From Bacteroidales bacterium (GTDB lineage Bacteria; Bacteroidota; Bacteroidia; Bacteroidales; UBA932), in assembly GCA_017429205.1 (NCBI GenBank), contig JAFRPH010000013.1, positions 1-17,694 on the forward strand: a stretch of DNA of 17,694 bases, in the 5' to 3' direction. The notes beneath the pieces were generated by a model that did not search any database, had not been told where the DNA came from, and saw nothing but the letters and a program-made list of their open reading frames with translations. Of this stretch, positions 1-7,330 are shown one piece after another (positions within the stretch are counted from its first letter, which is position 1; every line of letters begins with the position of its first letter). A program made the translations under genes and the position numbers.

Positions 1-1737
1 GGAGTAGGCGTTCTTGTAACCGTCGGCGACGGCCTTGGAGAAGCCCTTGCCCGCGGCCAGTTCTTCCTTGATGCGCTCATAGATGATCACGTTCGCATCC
101 ACGGCCATACCCAGGGTCAGGATGAGACCGGCGATACCCGGGAGGGTGAGGACGGCGCCGAAGGACACGAGGGTTCCGAAGAGCAGGAGGACGTTGCACA
201 GGAGGGCGACGTCGGCGATGAGACCGGCACCCTGGTAGAAGAACACCATGTAGATGAGCACCAGGACGAAGGCGATCAGGAAGGAGATGAGACCGGCGCG
301 GATGGAAGCGGAACCGAGGGACGGGCCCACGACCTGCTCCTGGATGATGGATGCCGGAGCCGGAAGCTTACCGGATTTGAGGACGTTCGCGAGGTCTTCC
401 GCCTCCTGGACGTCGAAGTTGCCGGTGATCTGGGAGTTGCCTCCGGTGATCTCGTTCTGGACGTTCGGATAGGAGTACACGAGGCCGTCGAGGACGATGG
501 CGATCTGCTTGCCGATGTTGTCCTTCGTGAGGCGGGCCCAGATGGAGGCGCCCTCGGCGTTCATGGTCATGGAAACGGACGGGGCGCCGCCGTTACCCTG
601 CTGGCCGCCGTTGAAGTCCACGCGGGCGTCGGTCACGGAGCCGCCGTCAAGCGGGGCCTTGCCGTCACGGGAGGTGGCCTTGATGGCGACGAGCTCATAG
701 ATGTTGCCGCCCTTCTCGACGAACTCGGACGGTTTCACGGTCCAGAGGCCGCGGAATCCCTGCGGAAGGACGTCCTCGGCCATGGCGAGGTAGCGGTTCA
801 CGGTCACGGTGTCCACACCGTTGGCGAAACCGATGCAGGCGTTGTTCCAGCCGCTGGGCTGCAGGACGCTGAGAAGCGGGTTGGCGACGGCGGTGCTGTC
901 GCCCAGGTTCGCGAGGATCTCGGAAACACGGGCATCCACGGCGTACAGGTTCACCTCATTGGCGGTGAAAGTGGGCCAGAACTCGAGGGAAGCGGTGCCC
1001 TGCAGGAGCTTGCGCACGCGCTCCGGGTCCTTGACGCCCGGGAGCTCGATGAGGATCTTGCCGCTGTTCTCGATGCGCTGGATGTTCGGCTGGGTGACGC
1101 CGAAGCGGTCGATACGGTTGCGCAGGACGTTGAAGGAGTTGTCGATGGCGCTCTTGGCTTCACCCCGGATGACCTCGATGACCTCGCGGTCCGTGGATTC
1201 GGGCTTCACCTTGTCGCGGAGCTCGTAGGTGCCGAAGATCTCGGCGAGCCGGCGGCCGTTCGCATTCTCGGCCCAGGCGCTCTCGAACAGGGCGATGAAG
1301 TCCTGGCTGGAGTTGACGTTGTTCTTCTTGGCGGCATCGATGGCCTTCAGGAAGTCAGGGTCGGCGCTGTTGCCCGCAAGGGCCTTCACGAGGTCCTCAA
1401 GCTGGACCTGCAGCATCACGTTCATACCGCCCTTGAGGTCGAGGCCGAGATTGATCTCCTTTTCCTTGGCGCTCTGGTAGGTATATCCGAGATAGACCTT
1501 TTCGTTGCTGATGGAGTCGATGTAGGCGCGGTTCCGGATGGCGGCCACCGAGTCGAGAACGAATTCCCGGACGTCGGCGGCGACATTGTTCGCGTCCACG
1601 AACTGCTGCGCCTTGGCGGCAGCGGCCTTGGCAGCCTTGTTCTCCTGGATGCGGGTCACCGCCGTGAAGGAGAGCTGCCAGATGCTGGCCAGGGCAAGCA
1701 GGATGGCGAAGAGCCTGATTAATCCTTTGCTTTGCAT
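1..1737 (-). CDS. secDF: Protein translocase subunit SecD/SecDF, N-terminal 579 residues (3' end outside window)
   Basis: This is a membrane component of the Sec pathway that uses the proton gradient to help complete export of preproteins on the periplasmic side. The minus-strand frame starts at an ATG at 1735-1737 and stays open to the left edge. An N-terminal membrane helix (about residues 7-26) is followed by a long periplasmic P1 region containing the SecD signature LGLDLKGGMN at about 97-106. Near the left edge are the SecD membrane helices with PAPASIIQEQVVGPSLG, LTLGMAVDANVIIYERIKEE and a tail LAAGKGFSKAVADGY. In Bacteroidota SecD and SecF are normally fused into a protein of roughly 1,000 residues. 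The missing part would be the last SecD helices and SecF, so the fusion is inferred, not seen. The gene is transcribed divergently from the PD40 gene. The SecD assignment is very secure. Confidence 0.95.
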   Translation of the reverse strand, partial: MQSKGLIRLFAILLALASIWQLSFTAVTRIQENKAAKAAAAKAQQFVDANNVAADVREFVLDSVAAIRNRAYIDSISNEKVYLGYTYQSAKEKEINLGLDLKGGMNVMLQVQLEDLVKALAGNSADPDFLKAIDAAKKNNVNSSQDFIALFESAWAENANGRRLAEIFGTYELRDKVKPESTDREVIEVIRGEAKSAIDNSFNVLRNRIDRFGVTQPNIQRIENSGKILIELPGVKDPERVRKLLQGTASLEFWPTFTANEVNLYAVDARVSEILANLGDSTAVANPLLSVLQPSGWNNACIGFANGVDTVTVNRYLAMAEDVLPQGFRGLWTVKPSEFVEKGGNIYELVAIKATSRDGKAPLDGGSVTDARVDFNGGQQGNGGAPSVSMTMNAEGASIWARLTKDNIGKQIAIVLDGLVYSYPNVQNEITGGNSQITGNFDVQEAEDLANVLKSGKLPAPASIIQEQVVGPSLGSASIRAGLISFLIAFVLVLIYMVFFYQGAGLIADVALLCNVLLLFGTLVSFGAVLTLPGIAGLILTLGMAVDANVIIYERIKEELAAGKGFSKAVADGYKNAYS

Positions 1738-1822
1738 TTTTAACTCTATTTATTATTAGTTTATCCACATCAAGCCGCGCCGGCAAGGGCCGAACCTTGC
1801 AGACCTCGGCAAAATAAGGGTA

Positions 1823-1830
1823 CAAAAGTA
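1823..1830 (-). promoter_or_regulatory. Probable -7 box of the secDF promoter
   Basis: The minus strand reads TACTTTTG, a full match to the Bacteroidota -7 consensus TAnnTTTG. It lies 85 bp upstream of the secDF ATG, which would leave a 5' leader of roughly 80 nt. I see no convincing -33 TTTG at the usual 19-21 bp spacing. It is back to back with the plus-strand box at 1872-1879. Confidence 0.55.
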
Positions 1831-1871
1831 CAAATTTTTTCTGATAAATGAAGATTCTCACAAGGATTTCT

Positions 1872-1879
1872 TAATTTTG
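1872..1879 (+). promoter_or_regulatory. Probable -7 box of the PD40-protein promoter
   Basis: TAATTTTG matches TAnnTTTG exactly and ends 23 bp before the GTG start at 1903. No clear -33 element is visible. With the opposing box at 1823-1830 it makes a divergent promoter pair about 50 bp apart. Confidence 0.55.
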
Positions 1880-1902
1880 CATACTCGAAACGAACGATTG
1901 AG

Positions 1903-3483
1903 GTGAGAAGAAGGCTTTTTTCCATCTTTTTTTTACTCCTGGCGGCAACGCCCTGCCTCCGGGCCCAGACGGATTCCCTCCTCCGGGAAGGAGACCGCCT
2001 GCACCGGGAGTACCGTTTCGAGGAGGCGATGGACCTGTACCGGGAAGCGGTGGCGACCGCCCCGGCCGACACGGTCCCGCTTCTCCGCGCCCGGATTGAC
2101 AATTGTCAGAACGCCCTGGTAATGACGGACTTCTGTGAGAGTCCCGTCGTCATCGCCCGCCAGCGGTTCTCCCGGCAGGATTTCTTCCTGTATTACCCCC
2201 TCAAGAACCAGGGGTGGCGGCAGGGGCCCAATGTCCTGGATCCCTCGACGGACGAGGATTTCCCCATTTACGCCCCCAAGGGCGGCCACACGGTCTGTTT
2301 TTCCGCGCCCGACGCCGTGGGCAGCCGGAACCTGTACATCACCCGGGACCAGGATACCCTGTGGTCGGCACCCGAACTGCTGGGTGAGCATCTCCTGTCC
2401 TTTGGAAACGAGGTGTTTCCGATGCTTTCGGAAGATGGGAAAACCCTGTATTTCTCCTCGGACGGCCTGTATGGAATGGGCGGATACGACCTTTACCGGT
2501 CGACGTGGGATGAAGAGGCCCTCACCTGGGGCGTGCCGGAGAACCTGGGATTCCCTTACTCCTCCCCGGCGGACGACTTCCTGCTCTCCGACACCTCTGA
2601 CGGCCGCTATACCCTTTTCGCCTCCAACCGGGACTGCGCCCGGGACAGCGTCTACATCTATGTGCTGGAAAAGCGGGCGGATCCGGTCCGGACACCGGTC
2701 CGCGACCCGGTCGCCCTGGCCCGGATGGCCTCGCTGAACCCGCTGGACGACCCTTCGCGGCTGGACCACGGTTCCGCCGTCTCGGAAGCCGCTCCTTCCA
2801 ACGACGACACCCGCCTGTATATGGAGAAGATGGCGCAGGCGCGGGCGCTGCGGGATACGATCTATGCCTATGAACAGCGGGTGGACCAGCTCCGGGCCCG
2901 GCTTTCCGCCGATTCCGGGGAGGGCAGGACCGCCCTGACGGCCGCCATCGTGGAAAAGGAAACGGCCCTTACTCCGCTCCGGAACAAGCTGGAAGAAACC
3001 ACCCGGGCGATCCGCCAGATCGAGCAGTCCTTCCTCCGGAGCGGCGTGGTGTCCTCCTCGGAGCGGGCCGACCGCGAGGTGGTCGGGGCCCGTTCCAGCT
3101 ATACCTTTACGAAGAACTCCTTCGGGGCGAAACTGCGGATGAAACTGGCCGCCCCTCCCGCCACGACGCAGAATTCCTACAAGGTGGGGCCCGTGGGACG
3201 TTTTGCCCAGGATACCCGGCTGCCGGAGGGCGTCATCTACCAGATCCAGCTTTTCCTGTCGGCGCGCCATGCCACCCTCGAGGAGATCGGCGGCCTGGAT
3301 CCCGTGTATGAGCGGTTGACTTCCTCGCTGAAGTATACCTACAGCGTCGGCGTGTTCCGGACGTTCCGGGAGGCGCTTGCGCAGCTCAACCCCATCCGCA
3401 AACTCGGTTTCCCGGACGCGGAGATCACGGCCTTCATCGACGGGAGGCCGGTTCCCCTCGCGCTGGCCCGTCGCGCTGAATAA
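1903..3483 (+). CDS. Exported PD40-repeat protein with coiled coil and SPOR-like C-terminus
   Basis: A predicted envelope protein of 526 residues with no known enzymatic role. It starts at a GTG with a signal peptide (about residues 1-21, ending CLRAQ), so it should cross the inner membrane. Residues about 25-70 resemble a TPR unit (FEEAMDLYREAVATAP). Three beta-propeller-type PD40 blades follow near 117-145, 172-200 and 224-255; the clearest reads FPMLSEDGKTLYFSSDG. A charged helical stretch at about 303-375 looks like a coiled coil. Residues about 442-515 (VIYQIQLFLSARHA, then YTYSVGVFRTFREALAQL) resemble a SPOR domain, which in known proteins binds denuded peptidoglycan. PD40 proteins of Bacteroidota often carry a C-terminal OmpA domain; here a SPOR-like region takes that place, so a cell-wall-bound role is inferred. 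The 3' end overlaps the convergent symporter gene by 50 bp. Confidence 0.85.
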   Translation: MRRRLFSIFFLLLAATPCLRAQTDSLLREGDRLHREYRFEEAMDLYREAVATAPADTVPLLRARIDNCQNALVMTDFCESPVVIARQRFSRQDFFLYYPLKNQGWRQGPNVLDPSTDEDFPIYAPKGGHTVCFSAPDAVGSRNLYITRDQDTLWSAPELLGEHLLSFGNEVFPMLSEDGKTLYFSSDGLYGMGGYDLYRSTWDEEALTWGVPENLGFPYSSPADDFLLSDTSDGRYTLFASNRDCARDSVYIYVLEKRADPVRTPVRDPVALARMASLNPLDDPSRLDHGSAVSEAAPSNDDTRLYMEKMAQARALRDTIYAYEQRVDQLRARLSADSGEGRTALTAAIVEKETALTPLRNKLEETTRAIRQIEQSFLRSGVVSSSERADREVVGARSSYTFTKNSFGAKLRMKLAAPPATTQNSYKVGPVGRFAQDTRLPEGVIYQIQLFLSARHATLEEIGGLDPVYERLTSSLKYTYSVGVFRTFREALAQLNPIRKLGFPDAEITAFIDGRPVPLALARRAE

Positions 3484-4795
3484 GGCAGCACAGGCCGAGG
3501 AAGGTCAGTCCGGCATTCATCACCAGCAGTTCATAGCTGAACCGGTAGCCGTTGAACCACCGCTCCGAATTGAGCTGGAGGACCAGGCAGAGGACCGGTG
3601 CCGCCAGGGCCACGAGCGGGACATAGCGGTCTTTCACCTTTTTCCGGGTCAGGATTCCGAAGGCAAACAGCCCCAGAAGGGGGCCGTATGTGTAGCTGGC
3701 CAGCTTGTACACCGCGTCGATGGCGCTGGTGCTGTTCAGGGCGTTGAACGCGATGATGGTGACGGCCATCAGCACCGCCATCATCAGGTGGACGCCTTTC
3801 CGGACCTTCACGTCGCCGGCCTTGTCCAGGATATCCACCGTGAAGGAGGTCGTGAGGGAGGTCAGGGCCGACCCGCCTGCGCCGTAGGCGCTGATCATGA
3901 AACCCGTGACGAAGAATACGCCCACGATGGCGGGCAGGCAGCCGCCGGTAGCGACGGCCGGGAATAGACGGTCCCCGGTCTCGGTGATGCCGTGCGCGGC
4001 GGCGAACTGGTACAGAAGCGAGCCCAGGCACAGGAAACCTGCGATGACAACCGTCTGCAGGAGGCTGCTCACGACCAGGTTTTTCTGGGAGTCCCTGTAA
4101 TTCCTGCACGCGAGCGTCCGCTGCATCATGTCCTGGTCCAGGCCGGTCATGGCGACCACGGTGAACAGTCCGCCCAGCAGCTGTTTCCAGAAGTATTGCG
4201 GGTGGTTCAGGTCATCGAAGAAGAACACCTTCTCGTGGATCCGGACGGCCCCGAGGTCCTTCCCGATAAAAACGATGGCGAGGATGACCGCCACGATCAT
4301 GCAGGCGGTCTTGACGACGTCCACTCCGATGACGGACTTCACCCCGCCGCGGAAGGTGATCGCCAGGCAGACCGCCACGTTGCCGAGGACGTTCAGCCAG
4401 AAAGGGAGGCCCAGCGGATCGAAAAGGAGCAGCTGCACGGTCAGGCACACCAGGAACAGGCGGACCGCCGCCCCCAGCATCTTGGAGATGAAGAAGAACC
4501 AGGCGCCGGTCTTATAGGAGGCCCGGCCGAAGCGTTCCTCCAGGTACTGGTAGATGGAAACGACATTGAGCCTGAAGTACAGGGGGGTCAGGACGAAGGC
4601 GATCACCAGATAGCCCAGGAAGAAGCCGAGGCACATCTGCAGGTAGCCGAATCCGCTCGTGCCCACCATGCCCGGGACGGAAACAAAGGTCACGCCCGAC
4701 ATGCAGGAGCCGATCATGGCAATGGCGATGACGGCCCAGTGCGTCTTGCGGCCGCCGTTGTAAAAGGAGGAGTCCTGACTTCCCTGCGGCTTCAT
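3434..4795 (-). CDS. Sodium:solute symporter (SSS family), lacking the N-terminal extra helix
   Basis: A 453-residue secondary transporter that should use the sodium gradient to import a small solute; the substrate cannot be told. SSS hallmarks are AMIGSCMSGVTFVSVPGMV at about 25-43 (the broken first core helix that forms part of the sodium site), GLDQDMMQRTLACRN at 218-232, and SAYGAGGSALTSLTTSFTVDIL at 302-323. About 11-12 membrane segments can be read. Family members normally have one more helix before a motif like FFxGxRxxxW; here the protein starts at that motif (SSFYNGGRKTHW, residues 9-20). A stop codon (TAA, plus-strand 4808-4810) lies four codons upstream in the same frame, so the start cannot be moved to recover the helix. 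Its ATG overlaps the LytTR stop as ATGA, which implies translational coupling. Confidence 0.9.
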   Translation of the reverse strand: MKPQGSQDSSFYNGGRKTHWAVIAIAMIGSCMSGVTFVSVPGMVGTSGFGYLQMCLGFFLGYLVIAFVLTPLYFRLNVVSIYQYLEERFGRASYKTGAWFFFISKMLGAAVRLFLVCLTVQLLLFDPLGLPFWLNVLGNVAVCLAITFRGGVKSVIGVDVVKTACMIVAVILAIVFIGKDLGAVRIHEKVFFFDDLNHPQYFWKQLLGGLFTVVAMTGLDQDMMQRTLACRNYRDSQKNLVVSSLLQTVVIAGFLCLGSLLYQFAAAHGITETGDRLFPAVATGGCLPAIVGVFFVTGFMISAYGAGGSALTSLTTSFTVDILDKAGDVKVRKGVHLMMAVLMAVTIIAFNALNSTSAIDAVYKLASYTYGPLLGLFAFGILTRKKVKDRYVPLVALAAPVLCLVLQLNSERWFNGYRFSYELLVMNAGLTFLGLCCLIQRDGPARGEPASRR

Positions 4796-5589
4796 CTCAG
4801 GTTCTCTTTATGGGCCCGCCCGACCGGGAGGGGGGTCTCCACGCCGATCAGTTTGACGGAGGAGGCCTTCTTGCTCTCGATCCGGTGGAGCGGGACGATG
4901 TAGGAACGGTGGATCCGCACGAACTTGCCTTCGGGAAGCATCTCCAGCAGGGATTTCATCGTGATCTGGGAGACGATGTCGTCCTGGTGGTCCAGGTGGA
5001 TGCAGGCGTAGTTGTTCCTGGCTTCGATGTACTGGATGGCCCCGAGCGGGATGGTCACATCCCTGTAATCGGCCTTGACCGTCACGGTCTCCCCGGCGAC
5101 GGCCGCGGCGGCGCGGGTTTCCACCGCCGCCCGGACGGCCAGCGATTCCTCTTCCGCGCTTCGGAGGCCTGCCTGCTCGCGGAGTTTCCTGGCCAGCAGT
5201 CCGGTGGCCAGTCCGCTTCCCATCGCGGAGATGTACAGGACCCAGATTGCCTGCTGGTACAGATACAGGCGTGCAGGCCGGTCCGCCCCGCTTTCCTGCG
5301 GGAAGGGTACCTGCCTCAGGGTCATCAGGAAGGTAACGACCACCGTCAGGAACAGGATGGCGATTCCGCTCCAGCGCCGTCCTTTCCCCGCCGCGAACAT
5401 GCCCGGCAGGATGTGCCGGCCGAGATACCAGCACAGGTAGGTCCAGGCCAGGCAGAGGACAACGTCCGTTGCCCGCCATCCGATCCATTCTTCCAGGGGA
5501 AAGACGGCGGCCAGGCCCGGAAGGACGAGGAGGCAGACCAGCAGGTCCGCCCACGTCTGGGTCGATATGTTCGGCGTGTGCTTTGCCAT
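4792..5589 (-). CDS. Membrane-anchored LytTR-domain transcriptional regulator
   Basis: A 265-residue one-piece regulator: four membrane helices (about 14-31, 38-56, 72-91 and 108-132), a helical linker rich in Ala and Glu (132-162), and a C-terminal LytTR DNA-binding domain (about 168-265). LytTR hallmarks are YIEARNNYACIHL at 187-199, FVRIHRSYIVPLHRIES at 223-239 and LPVGRAHKENLR at the end. There is no receiver or histidine-kinase domain, so it is not a classical LytR-type response regulator; the membrane part presumably senses a signal or a partner. The stop overlaps the start of the symporter gene by four bases. The two genes form an operon, and the transporter is the obvious candidate for either its target or its sensing partner (inference). 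A -7 box lies just before the start codon. Confidence 0.88.
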   Translation of the reverse strand: MAKHTPNISTQTWADLLVCLLVLPGLAAVFPLEEWIGWRATDVVLCLAWTYLCWYLGRHILPGMFAAGKGRRWSGIAILFLTVVVTFLMTLRQVPFPQESGADRPARLYLYQQAIWVLYISAMGSGLATGLLARKLREQAGLRSAEEESLAVRAAVETRAAAAVAGETVTVKADYRDVTIPLGAIQYIEARNNYACIHLDHQDDIVSQITMKSLLEMLPEGKFVRIHRSYIVPLHRIESKKASSVKLIGVETPLPVGRAHKENLR

Positions 5590-5597
5590 AACGACTG

Positions 5598-5605
5598 CAA
5601 AAATA
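5598..5605 (-). promoter_or_regulatory. Probable -7 box of the LytTR-symporter operon
   Basis: The minus strand reads TATTTTTG, an exact TAnnTTTG match, only 8 bp before the LytTR ATG. The mRNA would have almost no leader. No -33 TTG is seen at normal spacing. Confidence 0.55.
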
Positions 5606-5679
5606 CGGATTATTTCGTTTATTTGTCGATGGAACGCGAAAAAACGCCGTTCACCCCTGAAATTGAATGCGCTAACGGG

Positions 5680-5710
5680 TTGATTATTTCCCGGTTAAAC
5701 CGTATCTTTG
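5680..5710 (+). promoter_or_regulatory. Promoter of the alkyltransferase-cutC-ridA operon
   Basis: TTG at 5680-5682 is followed, after a 20 bp spacer, by TATCTTTG at 5703-5710. Both element and spacing match the Bacteroidota -33/-7 pattern. The ATG at 5716 begins 5 bases after the -7 box, so the transcript should be leaderless or nearly so. Confidence 0.7.
5692..5702. repeat. Short inverted repeat in the promoter spacer (possible operator)
   Basis: CGGTT-A-AACCG is a perfect 5 bp inverted repeat with a one-base centre. It fills the half of the promoter spacer that abuts the -7 box. The position would suit a repressor or activator, but a 10-base match can occur by chance and no second copy was noticed. 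Confidence 0.3.
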
Positions 5711-5715
5711 TACAT

Positions 5716-6249
5716 ATGGTTACCGAATGGATTGTCACGGAGATAGACGGACGGATCGCGTCGGTCTCCGCCGATTACGGCCACTTCGCGCAGATCGCCG
5801 CGAAGGTTGCCCAGCTGCCTCCCTCGAGCGTGGGCGCCGTCTCAACGCACAAGATTTCGACGGAGGAGCTCGTCGCCCTTTCCGGCCGTGTCCAATGGGA
5901 GGACTTCCGTCTGTTCGGCACGAAATTCCAGCTGCGGGTCTGGGAGACGCTGTTCCGCCTGGAGCCCCGGCTGTACAGCTACACCGACCTCGCCGTCCTG
6001 TGCGGCAATCCGCAGGGCGTCCGTCCGGTGGCGCATGCCGTCGCCGTCAATCCGGTCGCCTACCTGATCCCCTGCCACCTGATCGTTCCCAAGGAGTCGA
6101 TGGACAAGGCCAGGGACATCCGCGCCACCGCCCAGTCCACCCTGTTCAAGGGGAGCGACCTGTACCTGCTGGACAGCATCGACGTCGGGGAATACGCCTA
6201 TGGCTCGGAGACCAAGCGGGAGCTGGTCAAAATCCACCTGAAACACTGA
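5716..6249 (+). CDS. Methylated-DNA--protein-cysteine methyltransferase-like protein, variant active site
   Basis: A 177-residue protein of the O6-alkylguanine-DNA alkyltransferase family, which repairs O6-alkylguanine by moving the alkyl group irreversibly to a cysteine. GTKFQLRVWETLFRLEP at 68-84 and YSYTDLA at 87-93 match the DNA-binding region. NPQGVRPVAHAVAVNP at 98-113 matches the recognition helix and keeps the arginine finger (R103). The acceptor cysteine lies in IPCHLIV (C120, H121). The usual PCHR arginine is leucine here. About 28 extra residues separate the active site from the GEYAYGSETKRELV segment (158-171), which corresponds to the family's GxYxxGxxxK. The start at 5716 fits the promoter; an in-frame ATG at 5629 would add 29 residues but lies upstream of both promoter boxes. 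One base separates it from cutC. Activity is likely but not assured. Confidence 0.82.
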   Translation: MVTEWIVTEIDGRIASVSADYGHFAQIAAKVAQLPPSSVGAVSTHKISTEELVALSGRVQWEDFRLFGTKFQLRVWETLFRLEPRLYSYTDLAVLCGNPQGVRPVAHAVAVNPVAYLIPCHLIVPKESMDKARDIRATAQSTLFKGSDLYLLDSIDVGEYAYGSETKRELVKIHLKH

Positions 6250-6250
6250 G

Positions 6251-6931
6251 ATGGCGCTGCTGGAAGTCTGTTGCGGCGGCTTGGAAAGCGTCGATGCGGC
6301 CGTAGCCGGTGGCGCGCGGCGGATCGAACTGTGTTCGGCCCTGGAAGTGGACGGGCTCACCCCGCCCGTGGATTGGCTGAAAGCGGTCAAGGGCCGCTAT
6401 CCTTCCCTGACCGTCCATGTCCTCGTCCGTCCCCGTGCGGGGAATTTCGTCTATGCCCCGGACGAGGTTGAAACCATGGCCGTGCAGGCTGGACAGGCCC
6501 TGGAGGCCGGTGCGGACGGGATTGTCGTGGGAGCCCTGACTCCTTCCCGCGACGTGGACGAAGCCGCGATGGAACGGCTGCTGGCGTCCGTAGACAAGCC
6601 GGTCACTTTCCACAGGGCCTTCGATGCATGCCGCCGGCCTTTCGAAGCCTTGGAGAAGATCATCGGCCTGGGGTGCCGCCGCATCCTCACCTCCGGCCAG
6701 GGGCCTACCGTCACGGAAGGGGCGGACATGCTGCGCGAACTCCGGAAGCGTGCCGGGGAACGGATCCTCATTTTGCCCGGCGGCGGCGTCACGCCTGCGA
6801 ATGCAGCCCGGACCCTCCGCCTGACCGGCTGCACGGAAATCCATGCCTCCGCATCGGAAGTCATTGACGGAAAAAAGATTACCTCGGCTGCCCGGGTGGC
6901 GGCCATCCTACAAGCAATACAGAAACCATGA
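6251..6931 (+). CDS. cutC: CutC family protein (copper homeostasis)
   Basis: A 226-residue TIM-barrel protein of the CutC family, slightly shorter than the roughly 248-residue E. coli member. Family landmarks are LEVCCGGLES at 4-13, GARRIELCSAL at 21-31, HVLVRPRAGNFVY at 56-68, VTFHRAFD at 118-125, ILTSGQG at 145-151, LPGGGVTP at 175-182 and EIHASAS at 196-202. No signal peptide is present, so it is cytoplasmic. CutC was named for copper tolerance in E. coli, but its biochemical role is unsettled and a direct copper function has been questioned. It is second in an operon: it begins one base after the alkyltransferase stop and its own stop overlaps the ridA start (ATGA at 6928-6931). Confidence 0.92.
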   Translation: MALLEVCCGGLESVDAAVAGGARRIELCSALEVDGLTPPVDWLKAVKGRYPSLTVHVLVRPRAGNFVYAPDEVETMAVQAGQALEAGADGIVVGALTPSRDVDEAAMERLLASVDKPVTFHRAFDACRRPFEALEKIIGLGCRRILTSGQGPTVTEGADMLRELRKRAGERILILPGGGVTPANAARTLRLTGCTEIHASASEVIDGKKITSAARVAAILQAIQKP

Positions 6932-7308
6932 AACCCATCAGCACCTCCGCCGCACCTGCGGCCATCGGACCCTACAGCCAGGCTGTCGACAGCGGCATCG
7001 GCCTTGTCTTCGTTTCCGGCCAGTTACCGATCGACCCGGCTACCGGGGCCTTTCCGGAAGGCGGCGTCGAAGCACAGACCCGCCAGTCGCTCCTGAATGC
7101 GAGCGCCATCCTGGAGTCCGCGGGTCTTTCGCTTTCCCATGTCGTGAAAACCACGGTCTTCCTGGCCGATATGGGTGACTTCGCCGCGATGAACGGCGTC
7201 TACGCGCAGTTCTTCTCCGAGCCCTTCCCCGCCCGCTCGGCCGTCGCCGTAAAAACCCTTCCGAAGGGTGCCCTCGTGGAGATCGAGTGCATCGCTTCGA
7301 AAGGGTAA
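6928..7308 (+). CDS. ridA: RidA family enamine/imine deaminase
   Basis: A 126-residue cytoplasmic protein of the Rid (YjgF/YER057c/UK114) family. RidA hydrolyses reactive enamine/imine intermediates released by PLP enzymes such as threonine dehydratase, protecting PLP enzymes from damage. Diagnostic stretches are IGPYSQAV at 13-20 (Tyr16), VFVSGQLPID at 27-36, VVKTTVFLADM at 72-82, FPARSAVAVKTLPKGALVEIE at 100-120 with the substrate-binding Arg103, and the C-terminal acidic pair (E118, E120). The length is typical. It is the last gene of its operon and its start overlaps the cutC stop by four bases. Its stop is 19 bp from the stop of the convergent codB gene. Confidence 0.94.
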   Translation: MKPISTSAAPAAIGPYSQAVDSGIGLVFVSGQLPIDPATGAFPEGGVEAQTRQSLLNASAILESAGLSLSHVVKTTVFLADMGDFAAMNGVYAQFFSEPFPARSAVAVKTLPKGALVEIECIASKG

Positions 7309-7330
7309 AGGGTAGGAAAATCCCTCTTTA
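7306..7330. terminator. Weak candidate bidirectional terminator between ridA and codB
   Basis: TAAAGGG (7306-7312) can pair with CTCTTTA (7324-7330) across a loop that includes GGAAAATCC, with one G-U pair. It sits exactly where two convergent operons end and includes both stop codons. The stem is short and AT-rich and has no long T tract, so this is tentative. Confidence 0.25.

Noticed and set aside
1933..3270. A 445-codon minus-strand frame opposite the PD40 gene
   Set aside because: The plus-strand frame has a signal peptide and recognisable PD40 repeats; the antisense frame has neither.
5629..5715. Upstream in-frame ATG extending the alkyltransferase by 29 residues
   Set aside because: The -33 and -7 boxes at 5680-5710 lie downstream of this ATG, and the extension does not look like the family.
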